DNA of 11,177 nucleotides from an uncultured Bordetella sp. (GCA_937881145.1 CALGFL010000455.1:1-11177), one strand, 5' to 3'. Positions 1-7,144 are shown, counted from the first letter of the stretch. Numbers and translations: made by a program. The notes: generated by a model not told the origin, from the letters alone.

Positions 1-1033
1 CCTCTTCCTCGACGTGCCGTATCTTAGTCGAGCGCCACAGCAGGACGGGGATGATCAACGTGAACACGACGATTTCCTTGTACGAGCTGGCGTAGAACGA
101 GGAGAACGATTCGATCAGGCCCACCAGGACCGAGCCGATCGCGGCGACCGGGTAGCTGACCAGCCCGCCGATGATGGCGCCGACGAAGCCCTTCAGGCCG
201 AGCAGGAAGCCCGAGTCGAAATACAGCGTGGTCATGGGCGCGATGAGCAGGCCCGAGACGGCGCCGACCAGGGCCGCGAAGAAGAAGGTGACCTTGCCGG
301 CGAACGTGGGCGAGATGCCCATGAGCCGGGCGCCGACGCGGTTGTAGGCCACGGCGCGCAGCGCCTTGCCGTACATGGTGCGGCCGAAGAAGAGGTAGAG
401 CGCGACGATCAGCAGGATGGACACGAGCACCACGCAGGCGGCCTGGCCGTTGACGCGCAGATTGCCCAAAGTGAGCGAGGCGTCGATGAAGGGCGTGGTG
501 CGGCCGCCGTCGGCGCCGAAGGCCAGCAGCCCCAGACCTTGCAGGGCCAGGTGCAGGGCGACGGAAACGATGAGCAGCACCAGCGACGAGGCCGTGGCGA
601 TGGGCTGGTAGAACAGGCGGTAGATCTGCGGTCCCATGGGCACGATCAGGGCCAGCGTGAGCAGGGCCTGGACGAGCATGGGCAGTTGCGCCAGCGGCAA
701 GGTGCGCAATAGCGCCGCCAGAACGAAGGGATAAGCCAGCTTGCACAGGAATAGGGCGCGCAGGCGGATGCGGCCCGTTCGCTTGTGCATGGCCCACAGG
801 TCGGCCAGCGCCTCGCAGATGGCGAAGGCCATCAGCAGCCATACCAGCGCCGCCGGTTTGCCGGCCTGTATGGCCGCCATGGTCAGCGCGCTGAAGGCGG
901 CGAATTCGCCTTGCGGGATGAACAGCACCCGCGTGACGGTGAAAACGAGCATGATGGACAAGGCCAACAGCGCGTAGATCGCGCCGTTGGTCAAGCCATC
1001 CTGCCCGAGTAGCAGGACGATCTGTGCACTCAT
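1..1033 (-). CDS. LIV-type ABC transporter permease (LivH family), 3' end beyond window
   Basis: Inner-membrane permease of a branched-chain-amino-acid-type (HAAT) ABC importer, expected to pair with a LivM-like permease and two ATPases further left. The frame is open for 344 codons from ATG at 1033 to the left edge without a stop. The protein is strongly hydrophobic, with segments near residues 16-36, 62-78, 118-133, 150-171, 198-216, 248-266, 282-306 and 320-333. It has the LivH-like N-terminal motif GQDGLTNGAIYALL and a cytoplasmic coupling loop around 225-241 (AYNRVGARLMGIS). Its last visible residues (RHVEEE) look like the usual LivH tail, so only a few codons are probably missing. Compared with classical LivH it has an extra stretch at about 80-145. 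It lies 24 bp after the binding-protein gene. Its only Shine-Dalgarno-like GAG is inside a hairpin (1042-1067). The transported molecule cannot be read from sequence; context suggests an aromatic acid such as indole-3-acetate. Confidence 0.93.
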   Translation of the reverse strand, partial: MSAQIVLLLGQDGLTNGAIYALLALSIMLVFTVTRVLFIPQGEFAAFSALTMAAIQAGKPAALVWLLMAFAICEALADLWAMHKRTGRIRLRALFLCKLAYPFVLAALLRTLPLAQLPMLVQALLTLALIVPMGPQIYRLFYQPIATASSLVLLIVSVALHLALQGLGLLAFGADGGRTTPFIDASLTLGNLRVNGQAACVVLVSILLIVALYLFFGRTMYGKALRAVAYNRVGARLMGISPTFAGKVTFFFAALVGAVSGLLIAPMTTLYFDSGFLLGLKGFVGAIIGGLVSYPVAAIGSVLVGLIESFSSFYASSYKEIVVFTLIIPVLLWRSTKIRHVEEE

Positions 1034-1041
1034 GCGAATGG

Positions 1042-1067
1042 GCTCAAATGAATGGGCTTATTTGAGC
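1042..1067 (-). promoter_or_regulatory. stem-loop between binding-protein stop and permease start
   Basis: A perfect 8-bp inverted repeat (GCTCAAAT / ATTTGAGC) encloses a 10-nt loop. It covers the stop codon of the binding-protein gene (1058-1060) and ends 8 nt before the permease ATG. The only SD-like GAG for the permease lies in the 3' arm of the stem. No T-run follows on the minus strand, so it is not an intrinsic terminator. Hairpins in this position are known in other importers (for example malE-malF) to stabilise the binding-protein mRNA and lower permease expression; that role here is inferred. Confidence 0.5.
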
Positions 1068-2209
1068 AGCGTCCATTGGCCGTTCTTGACCGTGATCAGC
1101 TCGCGGCCGCGTTCGTCGAAGCCGCTGTGGTCCTCGGGCGTCATGTTGTAGACGCCTTGCGTGCCGACCAGGTCCTTGGTTTGCTCCAGGGCATCGCGCA
1201 GCGCGCTGCGAAATTCCTTGGTGCCCGGCTTGCCCGACTTCTCGGCGATGGGGATGGCGCGTTCGAGCAGCAGGCCGGCGTCATAGACATTGGCGCCGAA
1301 GGTGGCGGGCGTCTGGCCGTTATAGAGCTTCTTGTAGGCGTCGATGTACTTCTGGGCGACGGCCTTGGACGGGTTGCTGTCGGGGATCTCGGGCAGCACC
1401 AGCATCAGGCTGGCGGCCAGGATGGTGCCGTCGACTTCCTTGCCGCCCAGCTTCAGGAAGCTGGGCAGGGCGGCGCCGTGGGTCTGGTAGAACTGGCCCT
1501 TGTAGCCCTGATCGACCAGGGTCTTCTCGGGCAGCACGCTGGCTGCGCCCGGCGCGGCCACCAGCACGGCCTGCGGGTTGGCGGCCAGGATGCGCAGGGC
1601 CTGGCCGGTGACCGAGGTGTCGGCGCGCGAGAAGCGCTCGCTGGCGACGATCTTGATGCCGGCCTTGGCGGCCAGGCCGTTCACGACCTTGAACCAGTTC
1701 TCGCCGAAGGGATCGGACAGGCCGATGAGCCCCAGCGTCTTGATGCCGGTCTTGACCATGTGGTCGACCAGCGCCGTGGCGATGATGTCGTCGTTCTGCG
1801 TGGTCTTGAACACCCACTTCTTCTGCGGCGTCATGGGCAGCACCACGTCCGCGCCGCCCACCGGGGCCAGCATGGGCACGCCGGCTTCGGCCACGAACTG
1901 GATCACGCCCATGGCGTTGGGGGTGCCCGTGGGTCCGATGATGGCGTCGACGTGATCTTCGGAGATCAGTTTCTTGACGTCGGTGACCGAGGCGGTGGTG
2001 TCGCTGCCGTCGTCGAACGCGATGTACTGCACGGTGAGGTCGCCGATCTTGGTCGGCAGGAGCGGCACGGTGTTCTTTTGCGGGATGCCCACCAGCGCCG
2101 TGGGGCCGGTCGCCGAGGAGATCACCCCGATCTTGACCTGGGCCATGGCCGGCAGGGAGAAGAGAGCTGCGACGGCCGTGGCGGCCAGGGTCAATTTCAT
2201 GGACTTCAT
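1058..2209 (-). CDS. periplasmic substrate-binding protein of LIV-type ABC transporter
   Basis: Soluble periplasmic receptor of the HAAT/LivK class (Peripla_BP_6 fold), which delivers its ligand to the adjacent LivH-type permease. The 383-residue product starts with a typical Sec signal peptide: basic MKSMK, hydrophobic core to about residue 19, and AMA before a likely cleavage at 23/24. The mature protein begins VKIGVISS, the usual first beta strand of the fold, and ends with a typical C-terminal strand (ITVKNGQWTLLK). The length is normal for the family. Start 2209 is favoured over the ATG at 2200 because GGAGGA sits 6 nt upstream (2216-2221). It follows the hydrolase gene by 64 bp, the widest gap in the window, and precedes the permease by 24 bp. 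The ligand is unknown. Family members bind amino acids, amides and many aromatic acids, and the operon context suggests indole-3-acetate or a similar aryl acid. Confidence 0.95.
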   Translation of the reverse strand: MKSMKLTLAATAVAALFSLPAMAQVKIGVISSATGPTALVGIPQKNTVPLLPTKIGDLTVQYIAFDDGSDTTASVTDVKKLISEDHVDAIIGPTGTPNAMGVIQFVAEAGVPMLAPVGGADVVLPMTPQKKWVFKTTQNDDIIATALVDHMVKTGIKTLGLIGLSDPFGENWFKVVNGLAAKAGIKIVASERFSRADTSVTGQALRILAANPQAVLVAAPGAASVLPEKTLVDQGYKGQFYQTHGAALPSFLKLGGKEVDGTILAASLMLVLPEIPDSNPSKAVAQKYIDAYKKLYNGQTPATFGANVYDAGLLLERAIPIAEKSGKPGTKEFRSALRDALEQTKDLVGTQGVYNMTPEDHSGFDERGRELITVKNGQWTLLK

Positions 2210-2215
2210 GACAAA

Positions 2216-2221
2216 TCCTCC
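2216..2221 (-). promoter_or_regulatory. ribosome binding site of the substrate-binding protein gene
   Basis: GGAGGA, 6 nt before ATG 2209. It is the strongest Shine-Dalgarno sequence in the window and decides the start in favour of 2209 over the in-frame ATG three codons later. It fits high expression of a periplasmic binding protein. Confidence 0.8.
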
Positions 2222-2273
2222 GGTCTTATCAGTATTGATGCTTCGGAAAGGGGTACTGCGATGAAAAGCGGGT

Positions 2274-3062
2274 TCAAGACTTGCCCGGCACCATGGCCAG
2301 CACGCGCAGCGGGCTGCCCGAGCCGTGCCGGATCTTCAGCGGCGCGGAGAAGATTACCGCGCCGGTGGGCGGGAGCTGATCCAGGTTGGTCATGCACTGC
2401 AGGCCGTAGCGGCTGTTGCCGTGCATGAAGTAGTGGCAGGGAAAAGGCGGGTCGAAGTGCATGGCCTGGCCGGCATCGGTGCCGACCGATTCGGTGCCGA
2501 AGCCGTGCACGTCGCGTTCCTTGATGAGCCAGGGCACGACCTCGGCGTCGGGGCCGGGCGTGTGCTGGCCGTCGGGTTTCATGTTGAGATAGTCCACCGC
2601 CTTGTCGCGCTTGGACCAGTCGGTGCGCATCAGCACCCACGAGCCGGCCGGAATGCGGCCGTGCTGCGCCTCCCACTTTTCGACGTAGTCGATGGTGAGC
2701 AGGAAGTCGGGGTCTTTGGCGCTGGGCTCGGAACAGTCGATCACGCAGGCGCCGGCGATGAAGGCCGAGAGCGGAACGGTGTCGACGGTGTTGTCGGGAA
2801 GATCTTTGCCCGAGACCCAATGCACCGGCGCGTCGAAGTGCGTGCCGGTGTGTTCCGAGCACGAGAAGTTGTTCCAGTACCAGGCCGGTCCGCGCTCGTC
2901 GTAGCGCGAAATTTCTTCGATGCGGAAAGGCCAGGCCTGGCCGAATTCCGGCGGCAGCACGATGGTGGGAAATTCCGGCGTCAGCGTTTCGGTGAGATCG
3001 ACAATGCGGATCCCGCCGCTAGCCAGCGCGCCCATGAATTGGGCGAGGATTTGTGCGCTCAT
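2274..3062 (-). CDS. cyclase-family metal-dependent hydrolase, isatin hydrolase-like
   Basis: A 262-residue cytoplasmic protein of the cyclase family (PF04199; kynurenine formamidases, isatin hydrolases), whose members hydrolyse amide or lactam bonds with a divalent metal. The metal motif HxGTHxDxPxH is intact: H71, H75, D77 and H81. Compared from memory with the structurally studied isatin hydrolase, many blocks match in order: MSAQ at the start, GTHFDAP, DPDFLLT (118-124), MRTDW (145-149), GTDAGQA (194-200), PPFP (205-208) and APLKI (240-244), ending in a VLAMVP-type tail. Length also matches. The expected reaction is isatin to isatinate (2-aminophenylglyoxylate). Start 3062 has AAGGAA 6 nt upstream (3069-3074). 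It lies 31 bp after the DUF35-SDR gene. Kynurenine formamidase is a less likely alternative, because no kynureninase or tryptophan dioxygenase is nearby. The family call is secure; isatin as substrate is a strong inference. Confidence 0.92.
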   Translation of the reverse strand: MSAQILAQFMGALASGGIRIVDLTETLTPEFPTIVLPPEFGQAWPFRIEEISRYDERGPAWYWNNFSCSEHTGTHFDAPVHWVSGKDLPDNTVDTVPLSAFIAGACVIDCSEPSAKDPDFLLTIDYVEKWEAQHGRIPAGSWVLMRTDWSKRDKAVDYLNMKPDGQHTPGPDAEVVPWLIKERDVHGFGTESVGTDAGQAMHFDPPFPCHYFMHGNSRYGLQCMTNLDQLPPTGAVIFSAPLKIRHGSGSPLRVLAMVPGKS

Positions 3063-3093
3063 GCTCGATTCCTTATCTATGTTGGCGGCAGGC

Positions 3094-4335
3094 TCAGGCG
3101 CCCAGCTCGCGTTCGAGGCCCTTGGGGTTTTCGGTCAGGCGCACGCGGAATTCCTTGGCCACGTCGCCCACGTAGACTTCTTCCAGGCCGTCCTTGAGCG
3201 CGCCGACAATGGCCTGGGCCACCGCCTTGGGCGCCACGCGCGGCGGCGGCGTCAGCTGCTCCCATTCGTGGTCGAGCGGGCCGGGAAAGACGTTGAGCAC
3301 GCGCACGCCCGAAGGCCGCATCTCGGCGCGCAGCCCCTGCGCCAGCGACAGCGCCGCGGCCTTGGTCGCCGACCACACGGCGCGCGCCGGCAGGTTCATC
3401 TGCGCGTAGATCGACAGCACGTTGACCCAGGCCACGGCATTGCGCGTGCCGTCGGCGGCGCGCGCGCACATGGCCGGGCCGAAGGCATGGGCCAGGCGCA
3501 TCATGCCCAGCACGTTGATGTCGAACAGGTTGCGGGCGGTGTTGACGTCTTTGGCATGAAGCAGGCCGCCTTCGCGCTCCATGTCGGCGGTGTTGACCAG
3601 GATCTCGACCTTGCCGCCGTATTCGCCGGCGGCGCGTTCGAGCGAATCGGTGTCGGTGACGTCCAGCGGCACCACCTTGATGCGCGGATCGGCGGCCAGC
3701 GTTTCGAAAGCCGGCTCTTTGCGCCAAAGCTGCGGGTCGCCCAGAAAGACTTCCGCGGCGCCGGCATCGAGCAGCGCTTGCGTCACGGCCATGCCCACGG
3801 CGGATTTGCCGTCGGTGACCAGCGCGCGACGGAACTTCGGGTCGCAGGCGGTTTCGCGCAGGATCTTGTCGTCTTCCATATGCGGTGTGTTCCGTATGGG
3901 CAGGGCCAGCATGACAGCCTGGCCCGAGCGGTCGAGTTTCAAGGCTAGCCGAACGTCGTCGCCGTCGGCCAGATCGCCATGCACGTGGGCCACCACCGAC
4001 GGGCCGGCCTGCATGTGCACAGTGCCGACGCGCCAGGGCAGGCGTTCGCGGAAGTACAGATCGTTGCTGTGATGCAAGGTGGTGCTCACCAGCAGCTTGC
4101 CCAGGGGCGAAACCGGCTTCCAGGGCAGGTGCTCGGACAGGCAGTGCACGCAGACCTCGCGCGGCGGGTACTGCACGGTGCCGCATTCGGCGCATTGCTG
4201 CAACTCGAATCGACCCTCGGCCGCGGCGGCGGTCAGGCCCAGCGCGCTGCGGCTGCGGATGCCGGGCGGGCGCGTGGGTTGGCGGCTGCGGGCGACCGGA
4301 TCTTTTTTAGGCGGGTTGCGCAGGGCTTGCGTCAT
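3094..4335 (-). CDS. DUF35 zinc-ribbon/OB-fold domain fused to a degenerate SDR domain
   Basis: A 413-residue two-domain protein. Residues 40-150 form a DUF35 module: a zinc ribbon with C48, C51, C62 and C65, then an OB-fold (about 75-150). DUF35 proteins act as partners of thiolase-fold enzymes, as ChsH2 does for the steroid aldolase Ltp2, and the thiolase-fold gene is immediately upstream. Residues 168-395 look like a short-chain dehydrogenase, but its key residues are changed. The TGxxxGxG loop reads TDGKSAVG (174-181), NNAG reads NTAD (248-251), and the catalytic YxxxK reads WSATK (W321, K325). N275 and S308 are in place. A normal SDR reaction is therefore unlikely, and the domain may be structural. 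The start at 4335 is set by AAGGGGG (4340-4346) and an ATGA overlap with the thiolase stop. A longer reading from 4626 would lie inside the thiolase gene. Confidence 0.9.
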   Translation of the reverse strand: MTQALRNPPKKDPVARSRQPTRPPGIRSRSALGLTAAAAEGRFELQQCAECGTVQYPPREVCVHCLSEHLPWKPVSPLGKLLVSTTLHHSNDLYFRERLPWRVGTVHMQAGPSVVAHVHGDLADGDDVRLALKLDRSGQAVMLALPIRNTPHMEDDKILRETACDPKFRRALVTDGKSAVGMAVTQALLDAGAAEVFLGDPQLWRKEPAFETLAADPRIKVVPLDVTDTDSLERAAGEYGGKVEILVNTADMEREGGLLHAKDVNTARNLFDINVLGMMRLAHAFGPAMCARAADGTRNAVAWVNVLSIYAQMNLPARAVWSATKAAALSLAQGLRAEMRPSGVRVLNVFPGPLDHEWEQLTPPPRVAPKAVAQAIVGALKDGLEEVYVGDVAKEFRVRLTENPKGLERELGA

Positions 4336-5516
4336 AGTGCCCCCTTGGCGCTGCGCGCCGTCCCCAGAATGGCCGCGGCGGTACATAAGCCGCGGTCGTA
4401 GTTGATCATGCCAAAGCCGCTCACCAGGCCGATGCGGGCGTCGGCTACCTGCGTCTTGCCGGCCGTGTTGCTGAGCTGGCGCAGCGCTTCGGTCGTGCCG
4501 AGGTAGCCGCCGGCGGCGCCGGCCTGGCCCACCGACAACTGGCCGCCGCTGGTGTTCAAGGGCAGGGTGCCGTCCACGGTGAAGGTATTGCGGCGTACGT
4601 AATCGGGCGCCTCGCCTTTGGCGCACAGGCCCAGGTCTTCGATCTGCATGAAGTTGATGACGGGATAGTCGTCATAGGCCTGCATGAAGTCGATGTCGGC
4701 GGGCGAGGCGCCGGCCTGGGCATACAGCTCGTCCACATCCAGGGTCCAGCCGCCGCGCGTCTGGATGGGATCTTCGTGCCAGGCGTTATGGCGCTCGATG
4801 GTGCCCAGGATGCGGGCATAGGGCAGGCCCAGGTCCCGGGCGCGCTTTTCTTCCATGACGAGGAACCCTTCGGCACCGGCGCAAGGCATCACGCAGTCGA
4901 ACAGGTGGATGGGGTCGGTGATGACGCGCGCTTCCATGTATTGCTGCAGCGTCAGCGGCTTTTTCATGAGCGCATGCGGATAGCGCAGCGCGTTGTCGCG
5001 CTGGGCCACGCAGAGCTTGCCGAAGTCTTCGCGCGTGGCGCCGTAGGTGCGCATGTAGTGCGCGGTGAGCAGGGCGAAGCTGGCATTGGGGCCGCCCGCG
5101 CCGTAGGGATACACGCCGTCCTGCGCGAAGCGCGAGAACTGGCTGACCGTGTTGCGGAAGGAGTCGACGTGGTTGGTGTCGCCCGAAATGCAGGCGACCA
5201 CGCTGGCGTCGCCCGCCTGTACGGCGCGGGCTGCGCGGCGCAGGCCCACCACGCCGCTGGCGCCGCCGGTGGGAATGTGGTCGAGCCAGCGCGGGCTCAT
5301 GCCCAGGTGCTGCATCAGGCCCACGGCGGTGTCGGGGGCGAGCGTGAAGCTCGAGACGCAGACGCCGTCGACGGCGTCCTTGGGCAAACCGGATTGGCGC
5401 ACCAGCGCGCCCAGCGCGCGGCCCAGCCACCAGTGCGCGGCGTGGGTCGAATAGCGTTCGTAGGGAATGGTGACGGGCAGGGCCGCCACCACGCCGTCGT
5501 AGCTCTGGCGCGCCAT
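4332..5516 (-). CDS. thiolase-fold protein (SCP2/lipid-transfer thiolase type), probable CoA-ester aldolase
   Basis: A 394-residue thiolase-superfamily protein of the SCP2-thiolase/lipid-transfer type. The fold is recognisable from the nucleophile-elbow region (about 81-100, IPTGGASG), the N321-TSGG motif and the C-terminal LVSGFG strand. The nucleophilic Cys expected before ASG is glycine (G85), and the active-site His of the GHP motif is glutamine (GQA, Q331). A cysteine (C378) remains near the position of the second catalytic Cys. It should therefore not act as an ordinary thiolase. The same pattern of a rebuilt active site is known in Ltp2, a retro-aldolase that needs a DUF35 partner, and the next gene encodes DUF35. 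Expected reaction here: cleavage of dioxindole-3-acetyl-CoA into isatin and acetyl-CoA (inference). The start ATG overlaps the ligase stop by 1 nt (TGATG), with AAGGAG 7 nt upstream (5524-5529). Family call is secure; reaction is inferred. Confidence 0.92.
   Translation of the reverse strand: MARQSYDGVVAALPVTIPYERYSTHAAHWWLGRALGALVRQSGLPKDAVDGVCVSSFTLAPDTAVGLMQHLGMSPRWLDHIPTGGASGVVGLRRAARAVQAGDASVVACISGDTNHVDSFRNTVSQFSRFAQDGVYPYGAGGPNASFALLTAHYMRTYGATREDFGKLCVAQRDNALRYPHALMKKPLTLQQYMEARVITDPIHLFDCVMPCAGAEGFLVMEEKRARDLGLPYARILGTIERHNAWHEDPIQTRGGWTLDVDELYAQAGASPADIDFMQAYDDYPVINFMQIEDLGLCAKGEAPDYVRRNTFTVDGTLPLNTSGGQLSVGQAGAAGGYLGTTEALRQLSNTAGKTQVADARIGLVSGFGMINYDRGLCTAAAILGTARSAKGAL
4340..4346 (-). 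promoter_or_regulatory. ribosome binding site of the DUF35-SDR gene
   Basis: AAGGGGG, 4 nt before ATG 4335 and inside the last codons of the thiolase-fold gene. Together with the ATGA overlap it fixes this start and indicates translational coupling of the two proteins. Confidence 0.65.
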
Positions 5517-7144
5517 CAGTGGGCTCCTTCCTGGCGTTTCTTCAGCGCGGTGGTGTCGACGCAGTTGGGCTGGCCCAGATAACCGGGCGCGAGCTTCTTC
5601 ATCTCGCCGCGCTGGATCTTGTTGGTGGTGGTCAGCGGCAGGGCGTCGACGAAGACCACGTAGCCGGGCACCTTGTAATAAGCCAGCTCGCCCAGGCTCC
5701 ATTGCACCAGCTCGCGCGCGGCCGCCGGCATGTCGCCGGGCATGGACTCGGGCACGATGCAGGCCAGCACCTCGTCGCCGCGGATGGCGTCGGGCACGGC
5801 GGCCACCGCCACGGTCTTGACCAGGGGGTGGTTGAGCAGGATGGTTTCGACTTCCACGGCCGAGATGTTCTCGCCGCTGCGGCGGATGACGTTCTTCTTG
5901 CGGTCGACGAAGCGGATCATGCCGTCGGCGTCGCGGCGCACCAGGTCGCCGGTGTGGAACCAGCCGCCCGCCCAGGCTTCGTCGGTGGCTTGCGGGTCTT
6001 TGAGATAGCCGGCGAAGAAACCGAAGCGCGGATTGGCGCCGGCGTGGCGCACCAGCAGTTCGCCGGGCGCGCCGATGGCGGCGTCCTGGCCGTCGTCGGC
6101 GACGATGCGCACTTCGACCTCGGGCTCCTGCGTGCCGATGCTGCTGGTGCCCACATAGCGCGGCTCCTTGGTGGCGCCGATGACCGCGCCGTTGCCGGTC
6201 TCGGTCATGGCCCAGGCCTCGATCAGCGGAAAGCCGAAGCGTTCTTCGAAGGCGCCGTGCAGCGAGCGCTCGACGCCGGCGCCGAAGCCAAAGCGCACAT
6301 GATGCTTGCGGTCGTCGGGGCTGGCGGGGGCCTTCATCAGGATGGCCGGCATCACGCCCAGGTAGTGGACCACGGTGGCGCGCGAGCGGCGCACGCTGTC
6401 CCACCAGGTCTTGGGATGAAAGCGGTCGAGCACGATGAGGCAGCCGCCGGTGGTGATCATGGCCAGGGTCGAGACGGCCTTGGCGTTCATGTGCACCACG
6501 GGCAGGGGCGTGATCATGCGCTCCCGGCCCTCGCGCAAGGTGCACAGGCCGCCGATGGTGGCGTACCACTTGCCGCACTGCAGGTAGTACTCGTTGGTAA
6601 GGATGCAGCCCTTGGGCCGGCCGGTGGTGCCCGAGGTGTAGAGCAGGCCGCACTCGGTGGCGGTGCCCGGGGGCTGGCCGGCCAGCGGCGCGGGCGTCGG
6701 CGCAGGCGGCGGCGCATCGTCCGCGCCGATGGTGTGCAGCGGACGGCCGGCGCGCTGCGCGGCCTCTTGCAGGCCGGCATGCCGGCCGGGCAGCGCCACG
6801 GCCAGGATCAGTTCGGAGTGGCCGATGAGGTATTCGAGTTCGGCGGCGCGCAGGTCGGCGTTGATGGGCACGACGGACACACCCAGCGCGTTCAGCGCGA
6901 ACCAGTGCAGGAAGAAGGCCGGACGGTTTTCCAGCAGCAGGCCTACGCGATGGCCGTGACCGTAGCCCGAGGCGGCATAAGCGCCGCGCAGGCGGTCGAT
7001 TTGAACCAGGGCGTCGGCATAGCTCAGCTCGCCGGCCGGGATGCCGTAGGCCTCGGCGGTTTCAGGCAGGACGCATAGAAAAGGATTCTTGCCCCACCTG
7101 GCGGCGGTATTGCAAAAAACCTCGTAGACCGTTTTGGCGCTCAC
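5516..7144 (-). CDS. acyl-CoA ligase (AMP-forming, CaiC-like)
   Basis: A 542-residue ANL-superfamily enzyme that activates a carboxylic acid with ATP and CoA through an acyl-adenylate. All core motifs are present: P-loop YTSGTTGRPKG (169-179), WAMTETGNG (311-319), FHTGD (396-400), VDRKKNVIRRSGENIS (413-428) and the catalytic Lys in TNKIQR (K509). The block VVHMNAK followed by YLGVMPAIL resembles crotonobetaine/carnitine-CoA ligases (CaiC) more than benzoate-CoA ligases. A Pro/Ala-rich stretch lies at 143-160. Translation starts at GTG 7144, with AAGGGA 6 nt upstream (7151-7156); no nearby ATG competes. It is 22 bp after the oxygenase beta gene, and its stop overlaps the thiolase-fold start. 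In the proposed pathway it forms the CoA ester of the hydroxylated acid (dioxindole-3-acetate). The substrate cannot be read directly from sequence. Confidence 0.95.
   Translation of the reverse strand: MSAKTVYEVFCNTAARWGKNPFLCVLPETAEAYGIPAGELSYADALVQIDRLRGAYAASGYGHGHRVGLLLENRPAFFLHWFALNALGVSVVPINADLRAAELEYLIGHSELILAVALPGRHAGLQEAAQRAGRPLHTIGADDAPPPAPTPAPLAGQPPGTATECGLLYTSGTTGRPKGCILTNEYYLQCGKWYATIGGLCTLREGRERMITPLPVVHMNAKAVSTLAMITTGGCLIVLDRFHPKTWWDSVRRSRATVVHYLGVMPAILMKAPASPDDRKHHVRFGFGAGVERSLHGAFEERFGFPLIEAWAMTETGNGAVIGATKEPRYVGTSSIGTQEPEVEVRIVADDGQDAAIGAPGELLVRHAGANPRFGFFAGYLKDPQATDEAWAGGWFHTGDLVRRDADGMIRFVDRKKNVIRRSGENISAVEVETILLNHPLVKTVAVAAVPDAIRGDEVLACIVPESMPGDMPAAARELVQWSLGELAYYKVPGYVVFVDALPLTTTNKIQRGEMKKLAPGYLGQPNCVDTTALKKRQEGAH

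Noticed and set aside
24..842. 272-codon open frame on the minus strand
   Set aside because: Wrong-frame shadow of the LivH-type permease; Arg/His/Ala-rich with no membrane segments.
2210..2273. possible internal promoter before the binding-protein gene
   Set aside because: The gap contains TGATAAG-like and T-rich bits but no properly spaced -35/-10 pair that I would defend.
2264..2287. possible terminator at the end of the hydrolase gene
   Set aside because: A CGGG/CCCG stem with a bulge and a 3-nt loop overlaps the stop codon and is followed only by CTTTTC; the stem is too weak and the T-run too short.
1052..2428. 458-codon open frame on the plus strand
   Set aside because: Antisense shadow of the binding-protein gene, running into the hydrolase gene on the other strand.
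4332..5516. acetyl-CoA acetyltransferase (classical thiolase)
   Set aside because: The nucleophilic Cys and the GHP His are replaced by Gly85 and Gln331, so a normal thiolase reaction is not supported.
4332..6653. 773-codon reading of the thiolase-fold gene from an upstream start
   Set aside because: The added N-terminal part is an out-of-frame Arg/His-rich reading of the CoA ligase; ATG 5516 with AAGGAG and the TGATG overlap is the real start.
5519..7078. 519-codon open frame on the plus strand
   Set aside because: Antisense to the CoA ligase, which shows all adenylation motifs; the plus-strand product is low-complexity and has no family pattern.
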